Positions 45,388-56,751 of a stretch of DNA of 64,000 bases are shown piece by piece. Under the pieces are notes generated by a model. The model made no database searches. It was not told the origin of the DNA and saw only the letters and a program-made list of their open reading frames with translations. Origin of the DNA: Sesamum alatum (lineage: Eukaryota; Streptophyta; Magnoliopsida; Lamiales; Pedaliaceae); assembly GCA_034509735.1 (NCBI GenBank), contig JACGWO010000012.1, positions 19,559,188 to 19,623,187 on the forward strand, given 5' to 3'. The number at the start of each line of letters is the position of its first letter. The stretch's first letter is position 1. The translations under genes were made by a program, and so were the position numbers.

Positions 45388-48300
45388 CTACGATCTTTCT
45401 TGCAGTTTTTCTTTCAGTGCCTCGATCACAGCCGAGAAATCATCGTCGCTTAGACCGCGCGCTTTCGCTACTTTGTAGAGCTCGTTTGCAGCTGCAGCAA
45501 TCGGCGTGGGCTGGGAGACCGACTCAGCTAGTCCCAGAGCAAGTCGAAGGTCCTAACAAAAGGTAAACAATTGTCTGTCAGACTGTAATCACGCATGCAT
45601 GCATGCAGTAAATGAATCGAGTCGGGCTGAACATGTTGCTGTTCAAATTTATTTGAATTTTCATTGAGTTTCGAGAAACTGTGTTGGTCAGCTTGGTCTT
45701 TTCACACATAGTTTACCGATGCATCGAGCTCAGCTCGACCGAAAAAAATATATTCAAACTTGGTTGTTACGTTTCATTAGGAAAAACTGAATCGAGCGCT
45801 TAACAGTTAAATATCGAGTCGAAACATCGACTATTTGAATGCAGGAAGATTGCATACCTTCTGCTGATGCTTTAATGGAAATGCTGTGGGGTAGAGAGAT
45901 TGAACCATTGAAGGACCTTTCATAGAGTACATTGGTGCACTGATTGCACCCTGGGAGATAACCTGCAAGAATTAACAATGCATGGAAAACATATAGATGT
46001 ATATATTATATATATACACTGCAGAGTTCGATCACAATATAGTCATTCTTCTACAGCAAACCGCCACGAACTTGTACCTCTACATGCTACTGTGTCGAGC
46101 GTTAGAACCTCGGGCTTGGAGTCTCGGATCGTTACATAGTGGAAATGGGGTTTATTTCAAAAGTCTTGTTTATACGATGATTTCTTAGTCAAGAATTGGT
46201 GGAAATAGTAGTAATGATCTTTCTTCGTACAATTGTTTCGGTGTAAGTGGCATGAATCACGTTCACGGAAGAACACAGATCGATGCTTTAGCGGTAAGGA
46301 TGAATAGAACAAGAGAAGGGAAAATGCAAAACTCTCAGTTCTTGCCGTGCAATGACTATGCACAAGCAAGGAAATCAAACTTGTGAATTTCACAACTTCA
46401 AGAATTGAAAATGGAAGCAAAGATATAAACTTTGCTGATGTTGTCTCAAGCCGACGTGTGGAGTTCATAATAGAAAAGGATTAGTTCTGCAAGAGCGTAC
46501 CTCGACCAGCACTTTCGGGTCCAGACCAACTTTCTCGCTAAGCAGCAATCCTTCGGAAAACGATTGCACATCATACTGTCGATAGTTCAGAATGCAAAAC
46601 TGAGTAAAACTTAGGTTTAGGGAGTAGTTAGAACCCCAAAGAAGTATAAAAGAAGAAGAAGAGTTGTGGAGGAGGAAGCCGCAGAACCTTCCCATTATCA
46701 TATTGACGACAAGTTTCATAGCAGCTCATTCCCGACATCTCCTAGGTAAAATCTTGACTACAAACAATTGTGAAATAAACAAGAAAAGCAAGATCAGGAC
46801 CATTTGGTAAAAGAGAAGAGGAATAGAAGTGGAAGGAATCAACCTTTCCCATGATGTCTAAAAGCGGAGCAGCAGTTTCGTATAAAGATTTGTCACCTGA
46901 GCAAGATTTGCAGCATTCACAGATTAAAACGGAACTTGGAATGAGGATAAAATGCAAACGATATTAATAAATTTCATGCTTTACGAGTTCTAACTAGTTA
47001 ATTAGGCCAACTTGTTTCTACCTGCAGTCAGAAAAATTAACTGTCCGTCTTCAGCTGGCTTTTTTGAGCCTGAAACTGGAGCCTGTTGATATGAAGCAAA
47101 AAATACGTGTTTTTCATTCTCATTGAGATAATTGCCTTCATGTGCTTTACGTTCGTATTGAGATAGAAACCTCAAATGTTAACCTCCAGAAATAGCGCTC
47201 CACTAGATTTGATTTGTGCGCTGATCAATTTGGAAGTCGGGCCATCGACAGTGGAGACATCTACATAACTACGCATCCCGTTCAACAAGAACTTTATAAG
47301 CTCAAACATTGTATTGAGTGGGAAAAAGGGACAGCAGAAAAAGGCTAGTAAAAAAAGTATTTCAAAGAACGAATCAGGGAAAATATACCCTTTTTCCAGG
47401 ACTCATGCCACTTGCAGCTCCGTGCTTTCCGCATGCAACATCCACCTGGAAAAAATGAAACGTTATGAGCTCAGACCGCTATGACAAGGCAACTACATCC
47501 ACAAACAGAAGGCTTATACTCACGGCGCTTTCAGGATCAGCAAGCATTGCGAATGTGACATCGCAAGAGGCGGCTACTTCCTCAGGTGAGGATTTATATC
47601 TGCATTAACGGTCCCCGTTTCAGAAAATTGAAAAGACGATTGGCAAAATCGAAGAAAACTGACACCTGTTTAGCCTGGTTAAAGTTTGTCAACATATGCA
47701 ATGATGTTTAGTTACTTTTAGATAATGGCTTGAGTAAGTTCATCCATGTACTTACTTTGCACCCAAGGAGATAAGCGGATCGCATTTGCTTTTGGTCCTA
47801 TTCCAAACAGTAACATCACATCTACAGAAAAAATTCAGTCAGTGGTAGGTTATAGATGAGAAGAGTTAAAACATATACATTTGAAGTATCGCCCGGTATC
47901 AACACCCTATCATTGACCTTTGGGCAATGCGAAGAAGCATAAGAATCTAAAATAACAAGGCAAAAATTATTAGGAAACCGGAGATGTTTTCTGCTTACTG
48001 GAAAATTCAAGAAAGAACTATACATTGCATGTGTGGGTTTAGCTAGACTACAGTAGACGACAAATCTCATGAAGCGGATAGCACGAGATAAGGAAGTTTA
48101 AAAAATGATATCTTGTATGTATTAATTTCAAATTCATTATCGTTGTCCCTAATGTTGGTAGCACTGAGGATGTTAAAAATTTCGAACAGTTTGACAGAGA
48201 TACGAGGAGGGGATAAGGAAGTTGGATACAAAGTAATTTAAACCGAACAAACTAAATGAAGGGACTCTACCCTGCTTTTATGAGATTTTGAGCCATTGGA

Positions 48301-49213
48301 GAGCCCATAATACCAAGACCAAGAAAGCCAACCCGAGCTGGAATCTCATCTGTTTTGCCAGACATGAAGTTTGATTAAAACTTTTCATCCAATATAAGTT
48401 GGCAATTCTAGCTTTTTCAACAGGACAAAAACAAGTTAAGAAAAAACCAAAATCGAACTTGTGAACAAACAGCACAAACAAGAATTTGCGACATAAAATG
48501 AAAACGAAATTAAGATTCTTCGGATATCCCAGCCTTGTCCAACAATTCGACATACTTTCAACACATTGATCACAAACTTTCAGTCAGATACAAAAGAGAT
48601 AAGAAGTTTCATCATGATTAAGAGCAGCACCTCCCAATTCAGATACAAAGATTTTAGTTATCCTGCAGTCCTAAACTTATTAAACCCATCATTTCATTTT
48701 TCAGAGATTAAAAAGGGAAAATATAAACGAAAGAAAGAAAAACAAAAACCTTCCAAAAAATTCTTAAACAAAGCTCGAACAGGAACAAGAATTGTGCCAA
48801 TATGCAATGTAATTAACATCATACAGGCTCCAACAAGCTATAAAACATTGGCAACGCACATCCCACAACACACAACAGAAGCAAGAATCATAAAGCAAAG
48901 ACAAGAATGCCCATCAAACAAGAATGTAAATGACCCCAAAAAAAAGAAAAGAAAAAAAAAAAAGGGTACCTTTGGGAGGTGAAGTGGATTCTTGAGAAGA
49001 AAAGGCCTTAACTTGGACCAAAAATTGGGGTTTAATGGGAAGACAAGAAATGGGGTTGCGTCTAAATTGGAGTGGTCTGGGGGAGCAAAAGCTTGAGCAA
49101 GCAGCCATGGATTTTGATAGTGAAAGTGCAGGTTTTGGGGGAGAAAGAATTGCAGCAGTGGTTAGATAATAATGGTTAGTGCAGCTGGGCTTCACCATTA
49201 GAATCTTGGCCAT
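45388..49213 (-). CDS. GLYR2-like glyoxylate/succinic semialdehyde reductase, frame broken
   Basis: Twelve minus-strand exons: 49213-48970, 48349-48271, 47821-47756, 47599-47524, 47445-47389, 47268-47184, 47082-47022, 46896-46844, 46757-46688, 46575-46501, 45962-45858 and 45552-45388. Exon 1 encodes a transit-peptide-like N-terminus. The NAD(P) site [14 protein letters not shown], the [15 protein letters not shown] substrate motif, the catalytic-Lys segment [10 protein letters not shown] and the C-terminal [18 protein letters not shown] are all present. Such enzymes reduce glyoxylate and succinic semialdehyde with NADPH in plastids and mitochondria. Three indels break the frame relative to the family: an extra A at the end of exon 5, a missing G in exon 9 just before the catalytic Lys, and two extra bases at the start of exon 10. 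Splice sites are otherwise intact, so this is either a young pseudogene or a locally erroneous sequence. Confidence 0.9.
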
Positions 49214-50078
49214 TCTTTGTCAGTATATTCCTAGCAATTGGAAGAGATTAAATTTGTATGGGAAGAAAAGCACGAACTCCGATGAAATCCTGGACAAAAG
49301 ACCTTCATGGGGTTATCAGCTGCGGTATGGGGGCTAATAATCTGGATAACTTCTACACTTTGTTGAGGGTGTTTTTGGTATTCAGTTATCTACTATCCAA
49401 CTTTATATTTTTTTATTTTCGGAAAATTCTAGGTCGGACTTGACTCAACCAAATTTGAACCAATCACATGACAAGTCAAATACACTTGCAGTGTGATTGT
49501 TGTACAATTTAAGGAGAGTGATCATTTATTATATAGCAAAGAATGTCTATGATTAGTTTGGTTTAGCAAATTCGATACGGACAAAAAATTTCCTTTTTTT
49601 ACTAGTATTTGTTTTTCCTTTCTTCGATTCTTTCGTATTATGTATTTTTAGTACAATGGGTTGGGGTCGGGAACAACTTAGTTTTTGAATCAAATTTGAT
49701 TTGGTACGACATTGTCCATGATGGAAGAAAATGTACTCATTTAGAAAGAACCTTAGAAGTACCATGGTGTAATCATGGCGAAGCAGCTTATGAACAAGCT
49801 GATTTACCTTGAGCATATTGAACATTGAAAACCACTAGTTTATCCCAGAAGAAAAGAATAAAAAATTGCTGCTTTGTGCATTAAATATATTGCACATTGT
49901 CAAAACTCTGATACAGGTTAAGAAAAAAAAGGAATACAGTTACAAACCATGAAGGTATAGTCAGGAATTTCAGCAAATGCTAGATTAACAGTCAGCACAA
50001 GATATTAAATTATCCTTACAACATGTATCTACATTCTAACCTATGAAGCATCCCAAGAAAAATCCAGGTTTTGGATTG
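49214..50078. other. Intergenic between GLYR2 and FHA genes
   Basis: No gene. It contains palindromic repeat copy 4 (49431-49580). The right end is the likely 3' UTR of the FHA gene. Confidence 0.4.
49431..49580. repeat. Palindromic dispersed repeat, copy 4 of 4
   Basis: ACCAATCACATGACAAGTCA and ATACACTTGCAGTGTGATTG are inverted partners. The outer ends AGGTCGGACTTG and GCAAATTCGAT correspond to copies 1-3. Confidence 0.6.
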
Positions 50079-51203
50079 TCATTCATCTTCATCATATTCA
50101 TCTGCTAATTCTTCTTCTTCTTCTTCCTCTTCGTCCTCATCGCCAGCTTCTTCCTCCTCCCCCATGTTTTCATCATCGACAATGAAACCTCCCAACGTCT
50201 CATCATCTTCATCCTCATCTTCGCCATCTTCATCATCCACTTCTTGGATTACCTTCCCTGCAGTGCTCTTGCTCTTGCTCTTGCTCGTCAGTTTGCCACG
50301 TTCGTTGGACCTTGTCATATATTTAGGCCTTTGAGGCTTCTTCGACTTGCTAATAAACACTTTGTCATCTTCACTCTCTCCGGTCCACTCCTCGTCTTCG
50401 TTCTCTATTCCTTTCTTCCTCTTACTTCTCGTACTCCCCCTTTCCTTCTCCTCATCATTGTCCATATCACAATCTTTTGCTGCTTCCTCAAGAAACCAGT
50501 CCCAATTCTTGATGTCCCGTATCATTTTCTTGGGATAGGAATCAAACTCATGTCCTATTACCACCAACCCAAATTCTGAACGAATTTATAAGTAAATCAG
50601 CAAAGAATTCACACGTATAGGCATTCATGGAACAGCTCAAATTGAACAACTTCAACTCAAAATTAGCATGTAAAGTTTACTTCAAATAAACTTTTTAAAC
50701 TAATCTCCACAAGTAGAAAAAACTAGCAATTAAAGTATGAAAAGCAAACCTTTAACAGGATCTATATCCGAAATATCCACACTCTCTTGCTGCAAATCCT
50801 CAACACCTCTTAACCCACTCCCACTCTCCAAGTTCCCTGCCAACTCGCTCTCTAAATCATTCTGTCGAACACTTTGACCGCCACTTCCAAATCTTCTCAA
50901 AGTATACCACAACGGGATCCTTTAGCAGAAACGCAGAACATTATCGCCGTCTTCCATTTCGCCCCTTTCGAACCTCCGAAAGATCTTGACTTCATTATTT
51001 TTATTCACGTAAATGGGATTTCTTCCAAGAACTTCAAACTGGAGGCGGATTTCTTGATTGTCGGAAAATGCGGGGACGGAGAAGGAAACGTGGCGCCGAG
51101 AAATCGTTTTATCAGAGGAATTCAGGTCGTGGGCTCTCCCGAGTTCCCGGGTCTGACCCGGTTTGATTTGAATATTTGACCCGTCTGCACCTTCTATTTC
51201 CAT
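50079..51203 (-). CDS. FHA-domain protein with acidic tail, in-frame stop
   Basis: Two exons, 51203-50750 and 50575-50079, splice in phase to 317 codons. Exon 1 encodes an FHA (phosphothreonine-binding) domain: ELGRAH near residue 20, the ISRRHV signature near 32, then FEVLGRNPIYVN. Exon 2 reads LVVIGHEFDSYPKKMI, a basic stretch and a long Asp/Glu tail, suggesting a nuclear or chromatin-associated protein (inference). Codon 94, at 50922-50924, is TAA, yet the same frame continues with RIPLWYTLRRFG, still FHA-like, and keeps its splice phase. The locus is thus a gene with one nonsense codon, a recent pseudogene or a sequence error. The ATG at 51203 was chosen because the frame upstream to 51254 has only TTG as a possible start. 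Confidence 0.72.
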
Positions 51204-51323
51204 TGATGAAGAACTGAGAGGTTTACGAGAAGAAAGCGCGAGAACAGGTCGCAAAAGCGGCGCCCTTTTTTCTTTTCTGGTAGTCGTGTTTGGAGGGAAA
51301 TGTTACAACGCGCTTTTACTTAG

Positions 51324-52254
51324 AGACCCCGTTTGGTTCGCATGATTAGGCATGATAAAATTATTTATCATGTCTAATCATGTGTTTGGTTAGTAATTAT
51401 TAGAAGCTCGGTATTAACACCGGGCCCAGTCTTATTAATCAGATCTTGAGGGAGAATGGATCACACTCACCCCCCAAAATCCACAATCACACAAATTACT
51501 ATAAGATAGTATTATTTTTTTTTCCCCACATTTACCCTTCCATACATTTTCTCTTTTTCCCCATTCTCCACTTTTGCGCTTGTCTCGCCCTCTTTTCTCC
51601 TTTCTTTTCTTATACAACAGTAGCCTCAACAGAGACCATCTTCAACCTACACTCTCTCGATCGACAACTCTCTGCTAATAAATAAAAAATAAAAAATTAG
51701 CCTCAACAGAATATAAAAATCATTTTTCTTCCTATTATGAAAATATTTTGAGAATTACTTGCATGATAAAAAAAAAATATATTTTAAATTATAATAATTA
51801 AATAATAAAATATTATGAAAAAAATGACATCTTTCTTTTTTTTGCTAATTTTGAAAATTATTTGAGTTTTAAAATAATTAATGAAATTGAATAAGGATTT
51901 TGAAACACTATTTCATATAAATATAGAAAAAATGAATATTCATAAATTGATTTTATATTAAGTGATTGTATTCAATAAATAATTTAGAGGTTTTTATTAT
52001 TTATATATTGTAATAATTCATGAGGTATAATATAAAAATATAAATAACTTGAAAGATGATACCCTTAATAGTCTTTTTACAATTAATCAATCTTTATAGT
52101 CCCTTCAAACAAACATCGAAGATTATATTATCACATGGGATAATCCTGCATATAATAGTTTTCAAAACCAAACAACATATAATGTAAGATAGGATTAATT
52201 ATCATTCAATTTCCTATCACACCTAATCCTATCACACGAACCAAACGAACCCTA
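51324..52254. mobile_element. Terminal-inverted-repeat element (MITE-like)
   Basis: GACCCCGTTTGGTTCGCATG at the left is mirrored by CACACGAACCAAACGAACCC at the right. The inner TGATTAGG/CCTAATC blocks also pair. About 930 bp with an AT-rich interior and no convincing ORF. Ends like GTTTGGTTCG are common in plant DNA transposons. The superfamily is unresolved because no target duplication is clear. Confidence 0.65.
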
Positions 52255-52259
52255 TATAT

Positions 52260-52435
52260 TAGCAAATTACCTCCTTATGTTTTGAGAAATAAAGCAAATT
52301 ACCCCCTATCAAGGGGAAATATAGGGGGATAATTTACTTCATTTTAAAATCACAAGGAATAATTTGCTAATTATTTTTTCACAGGGAGATTTTTGCTCAT
52401 TTCGAATATCACAGGGGGTAAATTGCATTTATTCC
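52260..52435. mobile_element. Foldback element, family B
   Basis: CAAATTACCCCCTATC pairs with the inverse AGGGGGATAATTTAC, and the right end carries GGGGGTAAATTGCATTTA. It matches the element at 27606-27801. Confidence 0.6.
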
Positions 52436-52500
52436 TTTACTTATATGACCTGTTAAAACTGCATTATCCCTTTACTTATATGACCTGTTAAAACGCATTT
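52434..52500. repeat. 35-bp tandem duplication
   Basis: CCTTTACTTATATGACCTGT begins two adjacent units at 52434 and 52469. The second is shortened at its end. Confidence 0.85.
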
Positions 52501-52946
52501 CTTATGTGCTTCCACGCTTTTTTCCTATATTGATGAACAATTGTATTACTTTACATCATAGATCTTAATTCAATCAAACATTTTAAATATTTTTCTCACT
52601 TAAAAATTTACAAACTTAATATTTCCTTAAAAATCAAATCTAAGCATAGCACTAATATCCCTTAATCCCTAATCTTGTATTCTACTCTCATTGCAATGTA
52701 CAAAAAAACTAGTTACATCTGGTGTTTTTACACCAAAAAGATGATAGTGATGCCACAACAACGTGGGACGTATATTGTACTGACGTAGTATGATTTTTGC
52801 AGTTCGGTCTAATCCTTATGACTGCCAAATACTGCTAAGCTACAAAGGTTAACTAATTGTTACACATCTTATTGCAGAAATGCACAAGTCAGCATATAAA
52901 AAATCTTCCCAAAAATAGACAGGGAACGATTTGCAGCATTAAGATT
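52501..52946. other. Intergenic and 3' flank of the small-protein gene
   Basis: No coding sequence was recognised. The part next to 52946 is probably 3' UTR. Confidence 0.35.
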
Positions 52947-53147
52947 TCATTTTGAAGATTGTGGAGGAGCACTATTTGGGTCTTGTTTTGATCCTGAAAC
53001 GGCTGCAGTTGCTGCAGCAGTCACAGCAGCCGCTGCAGCGCCTATCTTTGCTCCACCGGCAGCTTTCATTGCACCTCCAATTTTAGCAAATGCAGCAATC
53101 CCTCCTACAAGTATGGCTCTCAATGCAACTGTTGGTTTTACCGACAT
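52947..53147 (-). CDS. Small Ala/Gly-rich hydrophobic protein, unknown function
   Basis: 66 residues from MSVKPTVALRAILVGG to PPQSSK. A hydrophobic, Ala/Gly-rich central part (about residues 7-50) could form one or two membrane segments, and the tail is polar. I recall similar short uncharacterised proteins in plants but cannot name one. An in-frame ATG at 53165 would add MSIADI, but the bases just before the chosen ATG (TATTGCAG, then ATATC) look like a splice acceptor. The chosen start therefore assumes a 5'-UTR intron, possibly starting at an AAG/GTATGA donor near 54665. Confidence 0.5.
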   Translation of the reverse strand: MSVKPTVALRAILVGGIAAFAKIGGAMKAAGGAKIGAAAAAVTAAATAAVSGSKQDPNSAPPQSSK

Positions 53148-55008
53148 GATATCTGCAATACTCATCTCGATATCAGTTTAGTGGATCAAGATAGTGCAAA
53201 CAGAAGCGAAAAATAATGGGAGTTGGAATGAGTTTTGGGCAAGAGACAATTGCGGAAAACATTAGCTACCACCTTTGCCTGAAGCAGGACATATAGTTTA
53301 GGGCAGTGATCGATTTGACAACTTATAAAACTTAGAACTATTTCAGCAGCCTATCTTAATCTTTCTTCACATCTTCAGTGCTAGTAAAATATGATGCAGC
53401 AGATCCAGAGAAGCATAAAACAGCAATCTACTTTTCTCAAGAATTTTACAAATTTCACCAGAAATGCAATGTTCAACATTGAGCCCGAAATTCAAAGATA
53501 ATGGTAAAGACAGAAAGACAAGAGATGTTCAATAATATAAAACCTACCTAAGCTCAACCTATGCTGTGATTCACTAAAATTGATAGGATATAAGCCAACC
53601 ATATCCATGCAGACCAGCCCTTCACCACGATAAGAAAACGGGGTGACAACAATATGGTTGGAGAAATAATATAGCATATCTAGATCCATATGATCCAACA
53701 CAACACTTCAAAAGGAGCAAGAATTAATAAACAAAGGAAATAGCTGAGGCAACTCACAGAAGAAAGTCTGTTCTTTCTGCAGAAGTACTATTATCAGTTA
53801 TGGCAAGAAGATTAGAAGCACAGAACACTTACATAAGCATGGATTCTTCAAAAGGAGAGACTCAAACTTTCTTATCCTCTTTTGATTAAAAAGGCGACTT
53901 TTTACAATTTGAGTATCTTGATCTTTGCTCATTAATTGGGCTTATTATAATGTAAACGACCGCGGCTCTCCAACAAGTAGCTCCTATTCACAGGAAACGA
54001 CCGTGGCTCTCCAACACCAAAGAGATAGTACCCTCAATGGTAAACCATAACTAAAAATTATTAAGAGAAACAACCAAGTCCATCTTCACCAATTCTAATC
54101 TTTCCAACTCCTTCAACTTAAATTAATTCAGTGCTATCTTTCTGTATGCATACGAAAGCAGAGGTATTGCTCCTACCACAACATCTTTCCGTCTTCAATT
54201 AGAGGGAGAAAGCAAAAGCTTACCAAATTAACACATAAATCAGAAAAACAAAATTCAGAAATCAAAGTGCTCATCAGAAGGATGCCTCAAATTCAAGCTC
54301 AAAACCCCCAACATATCAACACCTTATCAGACTATCATAAGTTATCTTCATCAGGCAGAAACAATCCCCTCCACAGAAGAAATCAAAGCAATATTTCAAC
54401 ATCTGTCAACCCTCCGAATCTCAATTTCCCAAGAAAGCAAAACGAACCCAAATCAAAAAACCTAAAATCTGGCACAAATCAGTGCCCGAATAAATTAACG
54501 CATAAATACAAACACAAAATCAATTCAGACACTTAAAGTTATAGAATGAAAATCAAAACCCAAGGTTCAACGCCACCATACCAAAGATACATGACATATT
54601 CAATCAGCTGATGAATTCAATTGAAAAAGGAAAAAAAAAATGAAAAAATGAGAAGCAGAATCATACCTTATTAACTCAAAGCTCTATAATCTATCAATGG
54701 AAATCACACACTACACCTACTTCTTCGAATTTAATATATCAGTTTTTTCTTCCTAGATCGAGCGCAGACTGTTGGTGAGAAATGAAGCCGTTGCCAACTG
54801 ACAGTACGTCGTCGTACGGCATTTTGGGCCAAATGGGCTCAATTTAACTGGATTTTGGACCCACTTATTGGGCTGAGATTGAATTATCAATGGGCCCCTT
54901 TCATCTGCTGGCCATATTGTTTTCTTCAGTAAACGGCCTACATAGATGAAATTAGCCCATTAAGATGAGAGGATGTCATCCTTTTTCTTTCAAATAAAAT
55001 ATAAATAA
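53148..55008. other. Probable 5' UTR intron and upstream of the small-protein gene
   Basis: No protein gene was recognised. 54667-54790 may be a non-coding first exon on the minus strand, with the long interval to 53150 as its intron. Bases 53958-54020 contain a duplicated GACCG(C/T)GGCTCTCCAACA phrase. Confidence 0.35.
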
Positions 55009-55496
55009 GGGTTAATTACAATTAACCCCTCTAAAAATGAAAATTATACATTCTCCAAAAAATTATTTAAAAATTGTACTTACATCCCCTGAAAAATTCA
55101 CCGTTTACACCTGATCCTCTTTTATCAGGATTTGGATAAAAAATGCTGACGTTAGTTTAAAAAATTACATAGATTTTCAACATTACTCATTTAATATTAA
55201 TCTCATGTACTAATTTTGTACTTATAAGGAAAAAAATGTAATGATGTTAACCTCACTCCTTTATATATACTACATTTATCCCCTTATAAGTGCTCAAATA
55301 TACTGGAATGTTAAATGAAGGGCAAAATTAAAAAATTTATGTAAATAGTTTTTTGTTGACTTAAGTATTTTAATGTTTAAACCACGAAAGAGTGTCAGGT
55401 GTAAACGAATTTTTTTAAAGGGATGTAAGTGTAATTTCAAGACTTCTTTTGGAGAAAAATATAATTTTTAGAAGAGATCGAATTGTAATTGACCCT
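55009..55496. mobile_element. Foldback element, family C (complete copy)
   Basis: GGGTTAATTACAATTAACCC...CTTACATCCC...GTTTACACCTGATCC is mirrored at the right by GTCAGGTGTAAACGAATTTT...GGGATGTAAGTG...GAATTGTAATTGACCCT. The arms are about 120 bp. Half copies lie at 12180-12325 (right arm) and 39690-40000 (left part). Confidence 0.75.
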
Positions 55497-56460
55497 CTAA
55501 TAAATATTTAACTATTTAGGCATTTGATGCTCATATTTGCAAAGCCCACATTCTTAGGGTTCGTGTAGTGCAAATGAAAGGAAAGGTGGAGGAGGAGGGG
55601 GAGGGAAATAATAATAATTTTCCTTCAAGTTATTTATGATTGAAAGGGAAGTAAAAACCCTTAAAAATACTTCCCCTTGTTTGGTAAAGCGAGAAAAATA
55701 GATTGAAAACAAAAGACTAATTTTTGTAATCTACACTGTTTAACCTTTTCTCTTCATTTTGTATTAAAAAATAAACAAGTTAATATTATACTATATAATT
55801 TTAGTAATATCATCAAAATTTAAAAAAATTTATTAATAACATATATATTAAACAAGAACAATAATATTTTTTATTAAATAAAGATATTCATCAAAATGAA
55901 TATTATACATTTATTCTAACTATTCAGCTTCAATAAAATAAAAACTACTACCAACACCCTCAAATAAAGAATTAAAATCCAAATATCAAAGCCTTTGTTG
56001 GTCTTAGAGTAAATAAAAATAAAATATGTATTTTTTTGTAGATTTTGGCCTTATACTTCCACTTTTCCGCTCAATTTTGGACTGAAACGAAATTTGACTC
56101 TGAAGAGGTTTCAATATACATTACATCCCAAATTTTACTTTTTTCCCCCATCTCTTCTCCTAAGTCAAACGCTAAACTTTTTCTTAACATCCCTTTTTAT
56201 TTCCACTTCTCTTATACTTCCACTTTTTCGCCCCAACCAAAATTACCCTTAATAAGTTAGGATACATATTATGTTTATTTATATATTTATTTAAGATAGA
56301 ATATTTATGAATACATATGAAAAATAATAAGATATTATGAAATATTTGATTTATGATTTTTTTTTTTATAAAAGAATAGCATCACATAATTTTGAAGAGA
56401 TAAAAAATATATGAAAAAGAAAAAACTAATCAAAAGATAATTATACAAGACAACGACACC
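55497..56460. other. AT-rich intergenic DNA
   Basis: No gene. Bases 56050-56240 contain two copies of a CTTATACTTCCACTTTT(T/C)CGC phrase about 160 bp apart, perhaps part of another degraded MITE. Confidence 0.35.
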
Positions 56461-56477
56461 AAATGCCGTCTTCAATT
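56461..56477. repeat. Outer target duplication, left copy
   Basis: AAATGCCGTCTTCAATT, identical to 62159-62175. It flanks a short T-tract-headed insertion into which the LINE later jumped. Confidence 0.85.
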
Positions 56478-56751
56478 TTTTTTTTTTTGAAACAAAATAA
56501 TTTCTTTTTTTTTGACAGAAATTGAAAAGCTTTTTATATCAAAACAGAACAAAAGATTACAATATGAGATATGAACATGACACAGTCACACTCAGAAAGC
56601 TTAAAGCATGAACAGGCCACAAACACTCTCAGAAAACTCAAAGCATGAACAGACCTACAATTCCAAATTAATTCAAACTGCTCTGATATGCCGCCTGTTG
56701 GAAGGATGATAGGTATGTTTGAGCAAAAATAAGCAGCGCTACTGGGGAACG

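Noticed and set aside
50071..50334. Ser-rich plus-strand protein
   Set aside because: Antisense shadow of the acidic tail codons of the FHA gene.
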